Shown here piece after piece: positions 55,701 through 63,787 of a stretch of 64,000 nucleotides of DNA (position 1 is its first letter; each line of letters starts with the position of its first letter). The notes under the pieces are model-generated. The model made no database searches and had not been told where the DNA came from. It saw only the letters and a program-made list of their open reading frames with translations. Source of the stretch: Sagittula salina. GTDB lineage: Bacteria > Pseudomonadota > Alphaproteobacteria > Rhodobacterales > Rhodobacteraceae. The position numbers were made by a program, and so were the translations under genes. The stretch covers positions 248,001-312,000 of the forward strand of contig NZ_JAGISH010000001.1 in assembly GCF_017813235.1 (NCBI RefSeq), read 5' to 3'.

Positions 55701-56170
55701 AGGAACTGGCGGGCTTCCGCCCCGTTCGCCGCCCCGAGACGGCGCAGGAACTGGCGGCCGAAGAACAGCCCTCCGCCACAGAGCAAGCGGTCGAAAACTC
55801 GCTCCAGCCGGTTGGGCGACCGCGCAGCATCGCGTCCATCGTCGAAAAAGCCGAGAAGGAACGTCCCTCGGTGCCCACACAGGCCGCCGCGGTGGTGCCG
55901 CAGACGGTTCAGCCCTCCGCGCCTTCCCCTGCCACCGTTGCGTCCTCCGCCACCGTACGCAACGCGATCAAACTCAACCGGATCAACCTGATCGGCGTCT
56001 ATGGTACGCCCGCCAACCGGCGGGCCTTGGTACGGCTGGCCAATGGCAGCTACGTCAAAGTGAAGGTGGGTGACCGCCTCGACGGCGGCAAGGTCGCGGC
56101 CATCGGGGAATCGGAACTGCGTTACCTGAAGGGCGGGCGCAACGTGACGCTACAGATGCCGCGCGGCTGA
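52721..56170 (+). CDS. Large disordered membrane protein with GspL-like and GspC-like ends
   Basis: A 1149-residue protein in four parts. Residues 1-165 resemble the cytoplasmic ATPase-fold domain of GspL/PilM (VAILIPDEQIRYLDLPHLGS, LRWDHVVSGGRLQIAAVAEE). Residues 165-665 are almost pure Pro/Ala/Ser/Thr and probably disordered, with a GPAL repeat of 12 bases four times. One membrane helix lies at about 674-694 (LGLLLTAGLLLVLLGIGAWS). After another disordered stretch, residues 1083-1149 resemble the GspC/PilP homology region (INLIGVYGTPANRRALVRLA, KVKVGDRLDGGKVAAIG). That suggests an inner-membrane secretion or pilus assembly-platform component combining two roles, but no other such gene is in the window. 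Domain calls are by eye. Confidence 0.6.
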   Translation: MVPNFALALSFEGIGLLRRMGSSWARIDEVPIDHPDLDVAVVALRDRAEDLDPKGAEVAILIPDEQIRYLDLPHLGSDGAVRDTAIRAALDGATPYPLNALRWDHVVSGGRLQIAAVAEETLQEAETFAREHGFTPICHMARAAQGQFDGAVFFGKATGWKRAVDRPGRPIEVVAATKAALTPVARPEPEKEPDPVPAVAPDIAPAHQGFSLDLPQSTPDLPVKAALDAGRSDQAPETDSASVPHTATRATGTVAPSPEPPMAFASTRTARSEAVLPPAPRPSLTAPEATLPVRSRFTPVIQPDDASARAEPPLTRSGGAPLKPAPMPQAAPPAPSEAASGDRNIVVPKAALPDTPAPRPAPAAQRDASPVPSAAQAPALGPADATGATPAVGPALGPALGPALGPALGPATASPEASETPSAAASPSAPVSGPTDTVSGAATPADAASVGEPAAARQAQSVEPKPAAPRTNAKAKDRTRSKGRGPMRIGLRRKPIASDLPVQPAAPARVSGGTSAAPQSAEAPARPAGGNPLARLASLRRPTIAGPAAITVPLTARALEPTNPASDIKPLDLKPLPAEAGRADPLLDEPVAQPKTAPAKAKPGKRGDKAQPLPPSQPTEPPPDKAPPDKAPPGVTPDSKAKLPKRSAQDEREALTIFGARRAQTVPEGPRHLGLLLTAGLLLVLLGIGAWSTVFTGDGISGLLDRGETVTTQAPDAATAPEPRVDEDGQPPADEIALLPPERSAEIESSATVAPVSTQPDSPTPPASQPAPEPLAPQTADATPPPAPEIVSEPRVLTREEAETRYAVDGIWQRAPGAPLLPASDTVDEVYVASIDPTVQSSDAVALPAAPDPTAEVYNADPGLPPPAGVTFDIDERGVVRATAEGALTPQGLRVFAGTPPVVPPRRGPAGASVTPAAATTESAASGSDAPEAPRSAPDAADPGTPDADPTTPTADPAATEAPADPLSRFRPEARPDDVVEQQERATLRGISREELAGFRPVRRPETAQELAAEEQPSATEQAVENSLQPVGRPRSIASIVEKAEKERPSVPTQAAAVVPQTVQPSAPSPATVASSATVRNAIKLNRINLIGVYGTPANRRALVRLANGSYVKVKVGDRLDGGKVAAIGESELRYLKGGRNVTLQMPRG
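53896..53943 (+). repeat. 12-base tandem repeat, four copies, in coding sequence
   Basis: GGGGCCTGCCTT is repeated four times without a mismatch and encodes a GPAL repeat in the disordered part of the 1149-residue protein. The length is a multiple of three, so copy-number change keeps the frame. Confidence 0.9.
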
Positions 56171-56212
56171 CGAGGCCGCGCAACGCCCGGCATCTGTAGC
56201 GTCACATTGCGC
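56137..56212. repeat. 25-base inverted repeat across the gene's 3' end
   Basis: 56137-56161 (coding) and 56188-56212 (after the stop) are complementary at 24 of 25 positions. Inside is a perfect 7-base-pair stem, 56161-56167 with 56175-56181, holding the TGA. It is long and tidy enough to be a terminator or mRNA 3' shield. Confidence 0.7.
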
Positions 56213-56269
56213 TCGGTGGTCGAACCGCATTTGCGTTACAGAAATCGTCCCGACGACAGCCGGGGGCGT

Positions 56270-57364
56270 CTACTCCGCCGCGATCTCGCCGTTCTCGATC
56301 TGCTCGCGTTCGATCGACTCGAAGAGAGCCTTGAAATTCCCCTCCCCGAATCCGTCATCGCCCTTGCGCTGGATGAATTCGAAGAAGATCGGTCCGATTA
56401 CCGTCTTCGAGAAGATCTGCAGCAGGATCTTTGTCTCGCCACCGTCCACAACGCCTTCGCCGTCGATCAGGATGCCGTGTCTCTTCATCCGGTCTACGGG
56501 TTCGTCATGGCCCGAAACCCGGTCGAAGGACATCTCGTAATAGGCATCCGGCGGGCCGGGCATGAACTGGACACCGCGCGCCGCGATGGCATCGGTGGCC
56601 TCGTAGATGTCGCGCGCGCCCACGGCAATATGCTGGATGCCCTCGCCCCTGTACTTCTTGAGATAGGACACGATCTGCCCGGTTTCGCCGCGATCCTCGT
56701 TCACCGGAATTCGGATCCGGCCGCAAGGCGAGGTCAGCGCGCGACTGCGTAGCCCGGTGTATTTCCCCTGAATGTCGAAAAAGCGGATCTCGCGGAAGTT
56801 GAACAGATCGCCATAAAAGCGGAACCACTTGTCCATGTTGCCCTTGAACACGTTGTGCGTCAGGTGGTCGAGGTAGTAGAAACCGACGCCGCGCGGCTTG
56901 CTCTCAGCGCGCCATGCAAATTCGTCATTATAGGGCGAAGTGTCGTAATAGCGGTCGGTGAAGTAGATCAGACTGCCGCCGATCCCCTTGATCGCAGGCC
57001 AGTCGACGGTCTTGCCGGGGCCTTCGTAGGGGTCCGCGCCCTTTGCCACGGCGTGCTCAAACGCCTTCTGCGCATCGACCACGCGCCAGGCCATGGAGGG
57101 GGCGCAGGGGCCGTGCTCTGCCACGAAGCGCGCCGCATAACTGTCCGGATCGGCGTTCACCACGTAGGTGATGTCGCCCTGTTGCCATAGCTCCACCGGC
57201 TTTGCGCGATGGGTGGCAACATGGGCATAACCCATGCGGGTGAAAAGCTGGCGCAATTCCTCCGGATCGGGGTGCGCGAATTCGACGAATTCAAAGCCGT
57301 CGGTGCCGGCGGGGTTCTGGTCCGTGATCACTGATTGCGGCGCGTCATGCGGGAAGGGGCCCAT
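56270..57364 (-). CDS. hppD: 4-Hydroxyphenylpyruvate dioxygenase
   Basis: HppD converts 4-hydroxyphenylpyruvate to homogentisate in tyrosine breakdown, using Fe(II) and O2. The 364-residue protein is of usual bacterial length. Iron ligands are His167 in YLDHLTHNV, His245 in GIQHIAVG and Glu329 in FFEFIQRKG, and the C-terminal EGNFKALFESIEREQ helix is present. The frame is open well upstream of the ATG at 57364, but the protein match begins there. A divergent Lrp/AsnC-type gene lies 120 bases away and probably controls it. Later pathway genes are not in the window. Confidence 0.97.
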   Translation of the reverse strand: MGPFPHDAPQSVITDQNPAGTDGFEFVEFAHPDPEELRQLFTRMGYAHVATHRAKPVELWQQGDITYVVNADPDSYAARFVAEHGPCAPSMAWRVVDAQKAFEHAVAKGADPYEGPGKTVDWPAIKGIGGSLIYFTDRYYDTSPYNDEFAWRAESKPRGVGFYYLDHLTHNVFKGNMDKWFRFYGDLFNFREIRFFDIQGKYTGLRSRALTSPCGRIRIPVNEDRGETGQIVSYLKKYRGEGIQHIAVGARDIYEATDAIAARGVQFMPGPPDAYYEMSFDRVSGHDEPVDRMKRHGILIDGEGVVDGGETKILLQIFSKTVIGPIFFEFIQRKGDDGFGEGNFKALFESIEREQIENGEIAAE

Positions 57365-57484
57365 GTGTCTCTCCTTTGCGCGAAAGATCTGCGGCAAGGA
57401 TAGCTTTACCGCCGCGCGGTTTGGGCGCATCCTGCGCCTGTTTTCGAAACATTTCGCGCAATCGCCGCAAGAGAGAGCAACATC

Positions 57485-57961
57485 ATGCAGGAAAACCGCA
57501 CCCAGATGGACCGGACCGACATCGCCCTGCTCGACCGGCTGCAACGGCGCGGCAATGCCACGGCCCAGGAACTTGGCGAGGCGCTGAACCTTTCGGCCAG
57601 TCAGGCGGGCCGCCGCCGCCAGCGTCTCGAGGAAAACGGCACCATTCAGGGCTACCGCGCGCGGCTCGATCCGCTCAAACTCGGACTGCACGTACAGGCC
57701 TTTGTTCAGGTGCAACTGGCGCGCCACGGCACCGAACAGGGGGCGGAGTTCAACCGCCTGCTGCGCACCCGGCCCGAGATTACCTCTGCCTGGACCATGA
57801 CCGGCGAGGCCGACTACCTGCTGCGCGTCTGGTGCGCCGATCTGCCTGAACTGAACGTGCTGATCCATCAGGTTCTTCTGGCCCACCCCACCGTGGCGCG
57901 GGTGCATTCGCAGATCGTCATGGACCAGCCCAAAGCCGATGCGCCCCTGCCGATTTCGTGA
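57485..57961 (+). CDS. Lrp/AsnC family transcriptional regulator
   Basis: A 158-residue regulator with an N-terminal helix-turn-helix (about 8-55: DRTDIALLDRLQRRGNATAQ, NLSASQAGRRRQRLEENG) and a C-terminal RAM ligand domain (about 70-150: LHVQAFVQVQLARHGTEQGA, WTMTGEADYLLRVWC). Family members sense amino acids; the divergent hppD points to tyrosine or a related aromatic as the signal. The two genes share a 120-base control region. Confidence 0.9.
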   Translation: MQENRTQMDRTDIALLDRLQRRGNATAQELGEALNLSASQAGRRRQRLEENGTIQGYRARLDPLKLGLHVQAFVQVQLARHGTEQGAEFNRLLRTRPEITSAWTMTGEADYLLRVWCADLPELNVLIHQVLLAHPTVARVHSQIVMDQPKADAPLPIS

Positions 57962-58102
57962 CGCTCGGGAACGACTGCGGAAGGAATTGACGCAGCCACG
58001 CGGCGGTCATACATGCGCGAGACGCACACATCGGTGCGAATCGTGTCCCCCGCCGCGGACCGGCTAGCCGGGAAACAAGCGGGCCCTTGAAAGACGTCCC
58101 CC

Positions 58103-59053
58103 ATGACCGGAGTCCTCCTGTCCTCCGGCGACCTCGCGGCCGATCGCCGCGCCGGTTTCGCCGAATCCATGGCCCATCTCGGCGACCTCACCGCCGCCAT
58201 CGACATCCTGCAGCAGGCGCTCGCGCTCGCCCCCGGCTGGTACGCGGGATGGTTCCGCATGGGCGAATACCTGCACGGCTGCGGTGACGACACCGAGGCC
58301 GCCGAGGCCTGGACCCATGCGGTGACGCTCGACCCCTCGGACCCGTTGGGCGCCACGATCAACCGCGACCTGCTGCGCGCCGTGCCAATCGCAGAAACCA
58401 TGCCCGCCGCCTTTGTCGAGACGCTGTTCGATCAATACGCGCCGCGGTTTGAAACGTCGCTGTGCGAAAAGCTCGGCTATCGCGGTCCGGCACTGATCTT
58501 GCAGGCGCTGGAGGACGCCGGGCTGGAACGACCCGCACGGGCGTTGGATCTTGGCTGTGGAACGGGATTGATGGGCGCGCTGCTGCGGCCCCGCGCCGAC
58601 TGGCTGGCGGGCTACGACATCTCCCAGGGCATGCTGTCCGAGGCGGCGATGCGCGGCGATTACGACCTGTTGGCCCGGTACGACATCTCTGCGCTGGCGC
58701 TTGAAACGGACGGCTACGATCTGATCGTGGCGGCGGATGTGTTCATCTATATCGGCGCGCTGGAGAGGGTGGTATCCTGGTGCGTCGACGCGCTGCGCCC
58801 CGGTGGCTTGCTGGCGTTCTCGGTCGAACTGGGCGATGCGCCGGTGCGGTTGCACGAGACGCGACGGTTCACCCATTCGCGGGCCTATATCGACGGGCTG
58901 CTGAGTGACGCCGGTTTTACGTCCGTGGTGATGACCGAAGCCGTACTGCGGACGGATCGTGGGCAACCGGTGCGGAGTCTGATCGTCTCGGCGCGGGCCG
59001 GAATGCGCCCCCTGGAGGGTATGGGTAAGGCAGAGGTCATGGTCGCCGGATGA
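58103..59053 (+). CDS. TPR-containing SAM-dependent methyltransferase
   Basis: A 316-residue protein. Residues about 15-95 hold two TPR-like helical pairs (SMAHLGDLTAAIDILQQALA, then GDDTEAAEAWTHAVTLDPSD). Residues about 140-300 are a Rossmann methyltransferase with the SAM loop ALDLGCGTGLMGALL, YDISQGMLSEA and ADVFIYIGAL. This fusion occurs in other alphaproteobacteria and its substrate is not known; the TPRs probably bind a protein. It is followed by a GC-rich/ATTTTT repeat. Confidence 0.85.
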   Translation: MTGVLLSSGDLAADRRAGFAESMAHLGDLTAAIDILQQALALAPGWYAGWFRMGEYLHGCGDDTEAAEAWTHAVTLDPSDPLGATINRDLLRAVPIAETMPAAFVETLFDQYAPRFETSLCEKLGYRGPALILQALEDAGLERPARALDLGCGTGLMGALLRPRADWLAGYDISQGMLSEAAMRGDYDLLARYDISALALETDGYDLIVAADVFIYIGALERVVSWCVDALRPGGLLAFSVELGDAPVRLHETRRFTHSRAYIDGLLSDAGFTSVVMTEAVLRTDRGQPVRSLIVSARAGMRPLEGMGKAEVMVAG

Positions 59054-59100
59054 GGGTTCGCCTGGATTGCGGCAAGGCGACTCGCGCGCCTGCGGCGCGT

Positions 59101-59148
59101 TGGGGGCTCTGCCCCCAGACCCCCGCGGTATTTTTGAACCAAAGAAGC
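59101..59148 (+). repeat. Intergenic GC-rich/GTATTTTTGAACCAAA repeat
   Basis: TGGGGGC-tct-GCCCCCA (59101-59117, a perfect 7-base-pair hairpin), then CCCCCGCGGTATTTTTGAAC and CAAAGAAG. It is nearly the same as the copy at 48403 and follows the methyltransferase gene by 47 bases. Terminator activity is likely. Confidence 0.75.
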
Positions 59149-59193
59149 AGGGGACGGCGCTGACGCCCCGACGCGGGGCGACTGCCGATGATG

Positions 59194-61836
59194 TCAGAAA
59201 GGAACGTCGTCGGCGGCCACGAGGAAACGGGCCACGACCTTCTTGGTACCCGCTTTTTCGAAATGGATTTCGAGCTTGTCGCCTTCGATACCCGAAACCA
59301 GACCATAGCCGAATTTCTGGTGGAACACGCGTTCCCCGACCTCGAAGGCCGAGACGGCGGTGAGGTCGATGACCTGTCCCGCGGCTTCACGCGGCTGACT
59401 CACAGGGCGCTCGCTGCTGCGTGCCTGAAGCCGGCGCCAGCCGGGGGAGTTGTAGACATTGGCCTCTGACGCGCGGGTTTCCAGCGTCGATTTCACGCCG
59501 CCACCGAAGCCGCCCATCGGTGCGGCGGCGCCATAGCCGCCGCCATAGAGACCGGGCGGGGTCAACACCTCCACGTGTTCTTCGGGCAGTTCATCGACGA
59601 AGCGCGAGGGCATCTGGCTTTGCCACTGGCCGAAGACCCGGCGGTTCCCGGCGAAGGAAACAGTGCAGACTTCTTCGGCGCGGGTAATGCCGACATAGGC
59701 CAGCCGACGCTCTTCCTCGAGGCCCTTCACGCCGCTTTCGTCCATGGAGCGCTGCGAGGGGAACAGCCCGTCCTCCCAGCCCGGCAGGAAGACCACAGGG
59801 AACTCGAGGCCCTTGGCCGCATGCAGCGTCATGATCGAGACCTTGGCGCCGTGGTCGTCGGACTCGTTGTCCATCACGAGGCTGACATGTTCGAGAAAGC
59901 CCTGAAGGTTCTCGAAATTCTCCAGCGCCTTGACCAGTTCCTTGAGGTTCTCCAACCGGCCGGGGGCCTCGGGTGTCTTGTCGTTCTGCCACATCGCGGT
60001 GTAGCCGGATTCGTCGAGGATGACCTGGGCAAGCTCGACGTGGTTCACCTCCGAATTCGTCGGCATCGGCTGGGCGAGATCCTCGACAACGTCATCGTCA
60101 CTTTCGACGGCGACTGTCGCGCGGGTCATGCGGCCCCAGCGGGCGAGGTCGGTGATCAGGCGACCCAGCGCCGAAGCGCCTTTGCCCTTGATGGCGCCCT
60201 GTTCGATCGCCAGAGCCGCGCCGTCCACCAGCGGCACTCCATTCTCCCGCGCAATGCGCTGGATGGTCTGCTGCGCCTTGTCGCCAAGGCCGCGTTTGGG
60301 CGTGTTCACGATCCGCTCGAACGCCAGATCGTCGGAGGGAGAGACCACCATGCGGAAATAGGCCATGGCATCGCGGATTTCCAAACGCTCGTAAAACCGA
60401 GGCCCGCCAATCACCCGGTAGGGCAATCCGATGGTCAGGAATCGGTCCTCGAACGCGCGCATCTGGTGCGAGGCGCGGACAAGGATCGCCATATCGTCCA
60501 GAAAAAATTTCTTAAAAGCAGGCTCGAGAGACAGACCCTCTTGCTGCCTACTAGTCAATTCCCACAACAGATTTCTATTGGTTTCGTCTGCGAGAAAACT
60601 CTCATGTTTTTTCAATCTTTCGAACAACTGCTCCAAACTATTCAGCCCGCGTAACGCGTCTCGGTCGTCGAGGCGTTGGATTTCTCTTTTCAATTGCTCT
60701 GATCGCGCGTTTTGCCGCCTTTTTGCGATCGCCGAACTGCCCTCAGAGAGGCTTTCGATTTCCTCACCGACCCAGCGCGCTTCTTCCTCGCCATCCCAAT
60801 GGCCGATCAGCCGGACCTTTTCGCCATCCTCAGCCTCGGTCCACAGCTCCTTGCCCAACCGGTTGGAGTTGCCCCGGATCACACCAGACGCGGCGGCCAG
60901 AATATGCGGGGTGGACCGATAATTCTGTTCCAGCCGCACCACATGCGCGCCGGGAAAATCCTTTTCAAACCGCAGGATGTTGCCCACCTCGGCGCCGCGC
61001 CAACCGTAGATCGACTGGTCGTCGTCGCCCACGCAGCAGATGTTCTTGTGCGCCGAAGCCAGCAGCCGCAGCCACAGGTACTGCGCCACGTTGGTATCCT
61101 GATACTCGTCCACGAGTATGTAACGGAACCAGCGCTGATACTGCTCCAGCACGTCCGGATGGGTCTGGAAGATCGTCACCATATGCAGCAGCAGGTCGCC
61201 AAAATCGCAGGCGTTCAGTTCCCTGAGGCGGGCCTGATACTCCGCATAAAGCTTTGGCCCGACGTGATTATACGCCCCCGCATCCGCCGCCGGAACGCGG
61301 TCCGGCGTGAGGGCACGGTTCTTCCAGTCGTCGATGATATTGGCCAGCATCCGTGCCGGCCAGCGCTTGTCATCGATGCCGCGCGCCTGCACCAGCTGTT
61401 TCAGCAGCCGCAACTGGTCGTCGGTGTCGAGGATAGTGAAGTTCGATTTCAGCCCAACGAGTTCGGCATGGCGACGCAACAGCTTCACGCAAATCGAGTG
61501 AAAGGTGCCCATCCACGGCATCCCCTCCACCACCTGCCCCAGCATCCGGCCGACGCGGTTCTTCATCTCGCGCGCGGCCTTGTTGGTGAAGGTCACCGAC
61601 AGGATTTCATTCGGGCGGGCGCGGCCGGTATTCAGCAGGTGCACCACGCGGGCGGTCAGGGCCTTCGTCTTGCCGGTGCCCGCGCCCGCGAGCATCAGCA
61701 CCGGGCCGTCGAGGCATTCGACCGCCTCGCGCTGCGCCGGGTTCAGATCGTCGAGATAAGGCATGGGCCGCGCAGCCATGGCACGGGCGGACAGGGAGGA
61801 GGCCTCGAAGGCATCGAATTCGTCGAAACTGCTCAT
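59194..61836 (-). CDS. uvrD: UvrD/PcrA-type DNA helicase with an internal insertion
   Basis: An 880-residue superfamily 1 helicase that unwinds DNA 3' to 5' in excision and mismatch repair. Motif I is LAGAGTGKTKAL (49-60), Ia VTFTNKAAREMKN, motif II LVDEYQDTN, III GDDDQSIYGWRGA, IV RLEQNYRST, V TLHAAKGLEFPVVFLPGWED and VI EERRLAYVGITRAEE. A C-terminal Tudor-like clamp (EVGERVFHQKFGYGLVSGIE) ends the protein. Residues about 365-443 are a helical, charged segment not found at this point in ordinary UvrD/PcrA. Its DNA (60508-60744) is only about 47% GC by hand count. The reading frame stays open across it. Confidence 0.93.
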   Translation of the reverse strand: MSSFDEFDAFEASSLSARAMAARPMPYLDDLNPAQREAVECLDGPVLMLAGAGTGKTKALTARVVHLLNTGRARPNEILSVTFTNKAAREMKNRVGRMLGQVVEGMPWMGTFHSICVKLLRRHAELVGLKSNFTILDTDDQLRLLKQLVQARGIDDKRWPARMLANIIDDWKNRALTPDRVPAADAGAYNHVGPKLYAEYQARLRELNACDFGDLLLHMVTIFQTHPDVLEQYQRWFRYILVDEYQDTNVAQYLWLRLLASAHKNICCVGDDDQSIYGWRGAEVGNILRFEKDFPGAHVVRLEQNYRSTPHILAAASGVIRGNSNRLGKELWTEAEDGEKVRLIGHWDGEEEARWVGEEIESLSEGSSAIAKRRQNARSEQLKREIQRLDDRDALRGLNSLEQLFERLKKHESFLADETNRNLLWELTSRQQEGLSLEPAFKKFFLDDMAILVRASHQMRAFEDRFLTIGLPYRVIGGPRFYERLEIRDAMAYFRMVVSPSDDLAFERIVNTPKRGLGDKAQQTIQRIARENGVPLVDGAALAIEQGAIKGKGASALGRLITDLARWGRMTRATVAVESDDDVVEDLAQPMPTNSEVNHVELAQVILDESGYTAMWQNDKTPEAPGRLENLKELVKALENFENLQGFLEHVSLVMDNESDDHGAKVSIMTLHAAKGLEFPVVFLPGWEDGLFPSQRSMDESGVKGLEEERRLAYVGITRAEEVCTVSFAGNRRVFGQWQSQMPSRFVDELPEEHVEVLTPPGLYGGGYGAAAPMGGFGGGVKSTLETRASEANVYNSPGWRRLQARSSERPVSQPREAAGQVIDLTAVSAFEVGERVFHQKFGYGLVSGIEGDKLEIHFEKAGTKKVVARFLVAADDVPF
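60508..60744 (-). other. Low-GC in-frame insertion inside uvrD
   Basis: Codons for residues about 365-443. The flanking text EEARWVGEEIES and DDMAILVRASHQMR is normally separated by about 15 residues, here by about 85. The inserted text is charged and helical (RRQNARSEQLKREIQRLDD, LEQLFERLKKHESFLADETN). It falls in domain 2A, between motif IV and motif V. No long terminal repeats are visible. Confidence 0.75.
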
Positions 61837-61976
61837 GCCGCCAATCTAGCGCTTCGCGCAGCGGAGGGAAAGGTGCGTTCGCGCTATGTTCTTGCAGTTG
61901 TGCGAAGCCGTGCATCCCCCCACCCACGCCCCAAGGCGATCCGGCGGCCTCAGGACGGGGTGCAGCGTGCCATCGG

Positions 61977-63692
61977 TCAGGCGCTCATCAGATCGCCAGC
62001 GGTGATCCCGAGACGGCGGCGCGAGCTTTGGAAGATCGGCTGGCCATCGTCTTCGGGCTGCGCGGGAGATTGGGCGGGAGATTGGGCGGGAGATTGGATG
62101 GGGGCCTGCGCGTAGTGTTGAGCATGTGGCTGACCGTGATGCGGAGCGGCGCGCGGCGGGACCTGCGGAAAGGGAACCGGCTCCGCTGCGGCGCGGGTGG
62201 GCGGCTCCTCCAGCAGCGAAGGATACGGCACCGGGTCGTCGTAGATCGGGCGTGGCGGCAGCGCGCGCGGCCCCGGCGCCTGCCGTTGCCCCTGCTGTGG
62301 CGCGGGCTGGGGGGCCGCCTGCGGTGCGCGATGAGGCACGTGTCGCGGCTCTGGCTGGGGCCTCGGGGCAAGCGTCTGCAGCGTGGCCGGGCGCGCTGGT
62401 TCGGGGTGGTGCTGGACGGGCTGATGCGTCGGGAGCGGCTGGGCATGGGCCGGCTGGTGGTGGCGGCGCGCAGGGGGCTGCGCCGCACCGTCAGTAGCGG
62501 CGGGATGCGGCAGCGGCTCTGTGGCGGGCCAGGCCGGTTCCGGCGCGTGATGAGGAATGTGTTGGTTGCCCCCCGCCGAAGCCTGCGGCGGCGGGGACGT
62601 CTGCGGCCTCGAGGGGGCTTGCGGGCGCTGGTCGCTCTGGGCGCCCTGCGCGCGCGGGGTACTCTGGGCGGCGACGCGGTCGCGGATTTCGCGCGACAGG
62701 GGCTCTGCCCGCAGCACCCGCTCCGGCTGAGGGCCACGCGCGGCCTGCCGTGCCGCCTGAATGCGGGCCTGTGCCAGCGCCTGCTCCCGCGCCTCGGCGG
62801 TGCGCGTGCGCGCGGCATGTTCCAGCGCCCGCTGCCGCGCGAGTTCGCGCGCCTGCGTCATGCGCGCCTGTTCGGCGGCGCGATCGGCCTCCGCCGCGCG
62901 CTGCGCCGCCAGCGCGGGGTGCACCTTGAGCGCCGGATAGGCCTCTGCGGCGCGCGGCGCGGCGACCACAACAGGCGCCTGCCCTGGCGCGGCAGCGGCC
63001 GCCGACTGTTGCTGTGCATGCTGGCGGGCCTTGGCCTGCAGGACAGGCTCCGCCTGTGTGGCTGCGCGGGTCGGACGGGCGGCCTGCGGTTCCGGGGCGC
63101 GGGCTTGCGGCGTTGGCCGGATTTGCGGCTGGACCTGGGTTTGCGCCGGGGCCTGAGGATGCGGGCGCGGCGGTGCGACGACGTGCGAGGGCGTCTTAAT
63201 CGCAGATTGCACCACGTCCTGCGGAGCGCGCGCAGGGGCGGCACCGTGGGCCCGCGCCACCGTTTGGGAAATTGTCTGCGGCGCATCCTGCACCGCCCTG
63301 CCAGTGGCACCCTCAGAGGCACCCTGCGCCCCCTGCCCGCCCAGCGCGCTGCGTGCCATCCGCGCCACCAGCGCCGGGTCCGCGCCCGCCTCCAGCACCG
63401 CATTGAGCGACCCGAGCCGCTCCGACCACAGGTCCGTTGCCATGGTCACCCGGTCCGAAAGCATCAGCGTCGCTATCTTCGGATTGCGCCGCTCCGCCAT
63501 CGACACAAGGTCGGTCATGTACTGGCCAGCGGCCGTTTCCTCGACCAGCAGCAAGTCCACCATGGCCCGGCGCAGGCAGCATTCGGCCACCGCGAGGCTC
63601 CCCGATCCGGTGACGTGAATGCCCGCTTCGAGGAAGGCGATCTGCAGACGGTCCAGGCGGTCGGGGCGGCTGTCCAGTAGCAAGGCGTGCAT
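61977..63692 (-). CDS. Degenerate receiver-domain protein with long P/Q/A-rich tail
   Basis: A 571-residue protein. Residues 1-115 look like a response-regulator receiver (MHALLLDSRPDRLDRLQIAF, GIHVTGSGSLAVAECCLRRA), but strand 3 ends VDLLLVEET, so the phosphorylated Asp appears to be replaced by Glu. Residues 115-255 and 330-560 are rich in Pro, Gln, Ala and His and probably disordered. About 262-320 is an Ala/Arg-rich helix likely to form a coiled coil. A conserved-looking tail IFQSSRRRLGITAGDLMSA ends it. A 12-base repeat encodes QSPA units. Function unknown; a phosphorylation-independent scaffold is possible. Confidence 0.65.
   Translation of the reverse strand: MHALLLDSRPDRLDRLQIAFLEAGIHVTGSGSLAVAECCLRRAMVDLLLVEETAAGQYMTDLVSMAERRNPKIATLMLSDRVTMATDLWSERLGSLNAVLEAGADPALVARMARSALGGQGAQGASEGATGRAVQDAPQTISQTVARAHGAAPARAPQDVVQSAIKTPSHVVAPPRPHPQAPAQTQVQPQIRPTPQARAPEPQAARPTRAATQAEPVLQAKARQHAQQQSAAAAAPGQAPVVVAAPRAAEAYPALKVHPALAAQRAAEADRAAEQARMTQARELARQRALEHAARTRTAEAREQALAQARIQAARQAARGPQPERVLRAEPLSREIRDRVAAQSTPRAQGAQSDQRPQAPSRPQTSPPPQASAGGNQHIPHHAPEPAWPATEPLPHPAATDGAAQPPARRHHQPAHAQPLPTHQPVQHHPEPARPATLQTLAPRPQPEPRHVPHRAPQAAPQPAPQQGQRQAPGPRALPPRPIYDDPVPYPSLLEEPPTRAAAEPVPFPQVPPRAAPHHGQPHAQHYAQAPIQSPAQSPAQSPAQPEDDGQPIFQSSRRRLGITAGDLMSA
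62064..62099. repeat. 12-base tandem repeat, three copies, in coding sequence
   Basis: GGGAGATTGGGC repeated three times (last copy with one or two changes). On the minus strand it encodes the QSPA repeat of the receiver-like protein. Confidence 0.85.
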
Positions 63693-63787
63693 GGCGCTCT
63701 CCTGTTTGATGACCCTGGGGCAGCTCCCGGGTTTCTGCAGCCAGATTTGGACGAAGGCGCTTAAAATATGTTGAACAGTTGAGATAA

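Noticed and set aside
60508..60744. Intein in UvrD
   Set aside because: About 75 residues is below the size of any functional intein, and no N-terminal Cys/Ser nor His-Asn plus Cys/Ser end is visible.
62028..63680. Plus-strand 550-codon frame opposite the receiver-like gene
   Set aside because: An Arg/Gly/Leu-rich shadow of the P/Q/A-rich gene, without a ribosome site or motif. The minus-strand frame has the receiver-like N-terminus.
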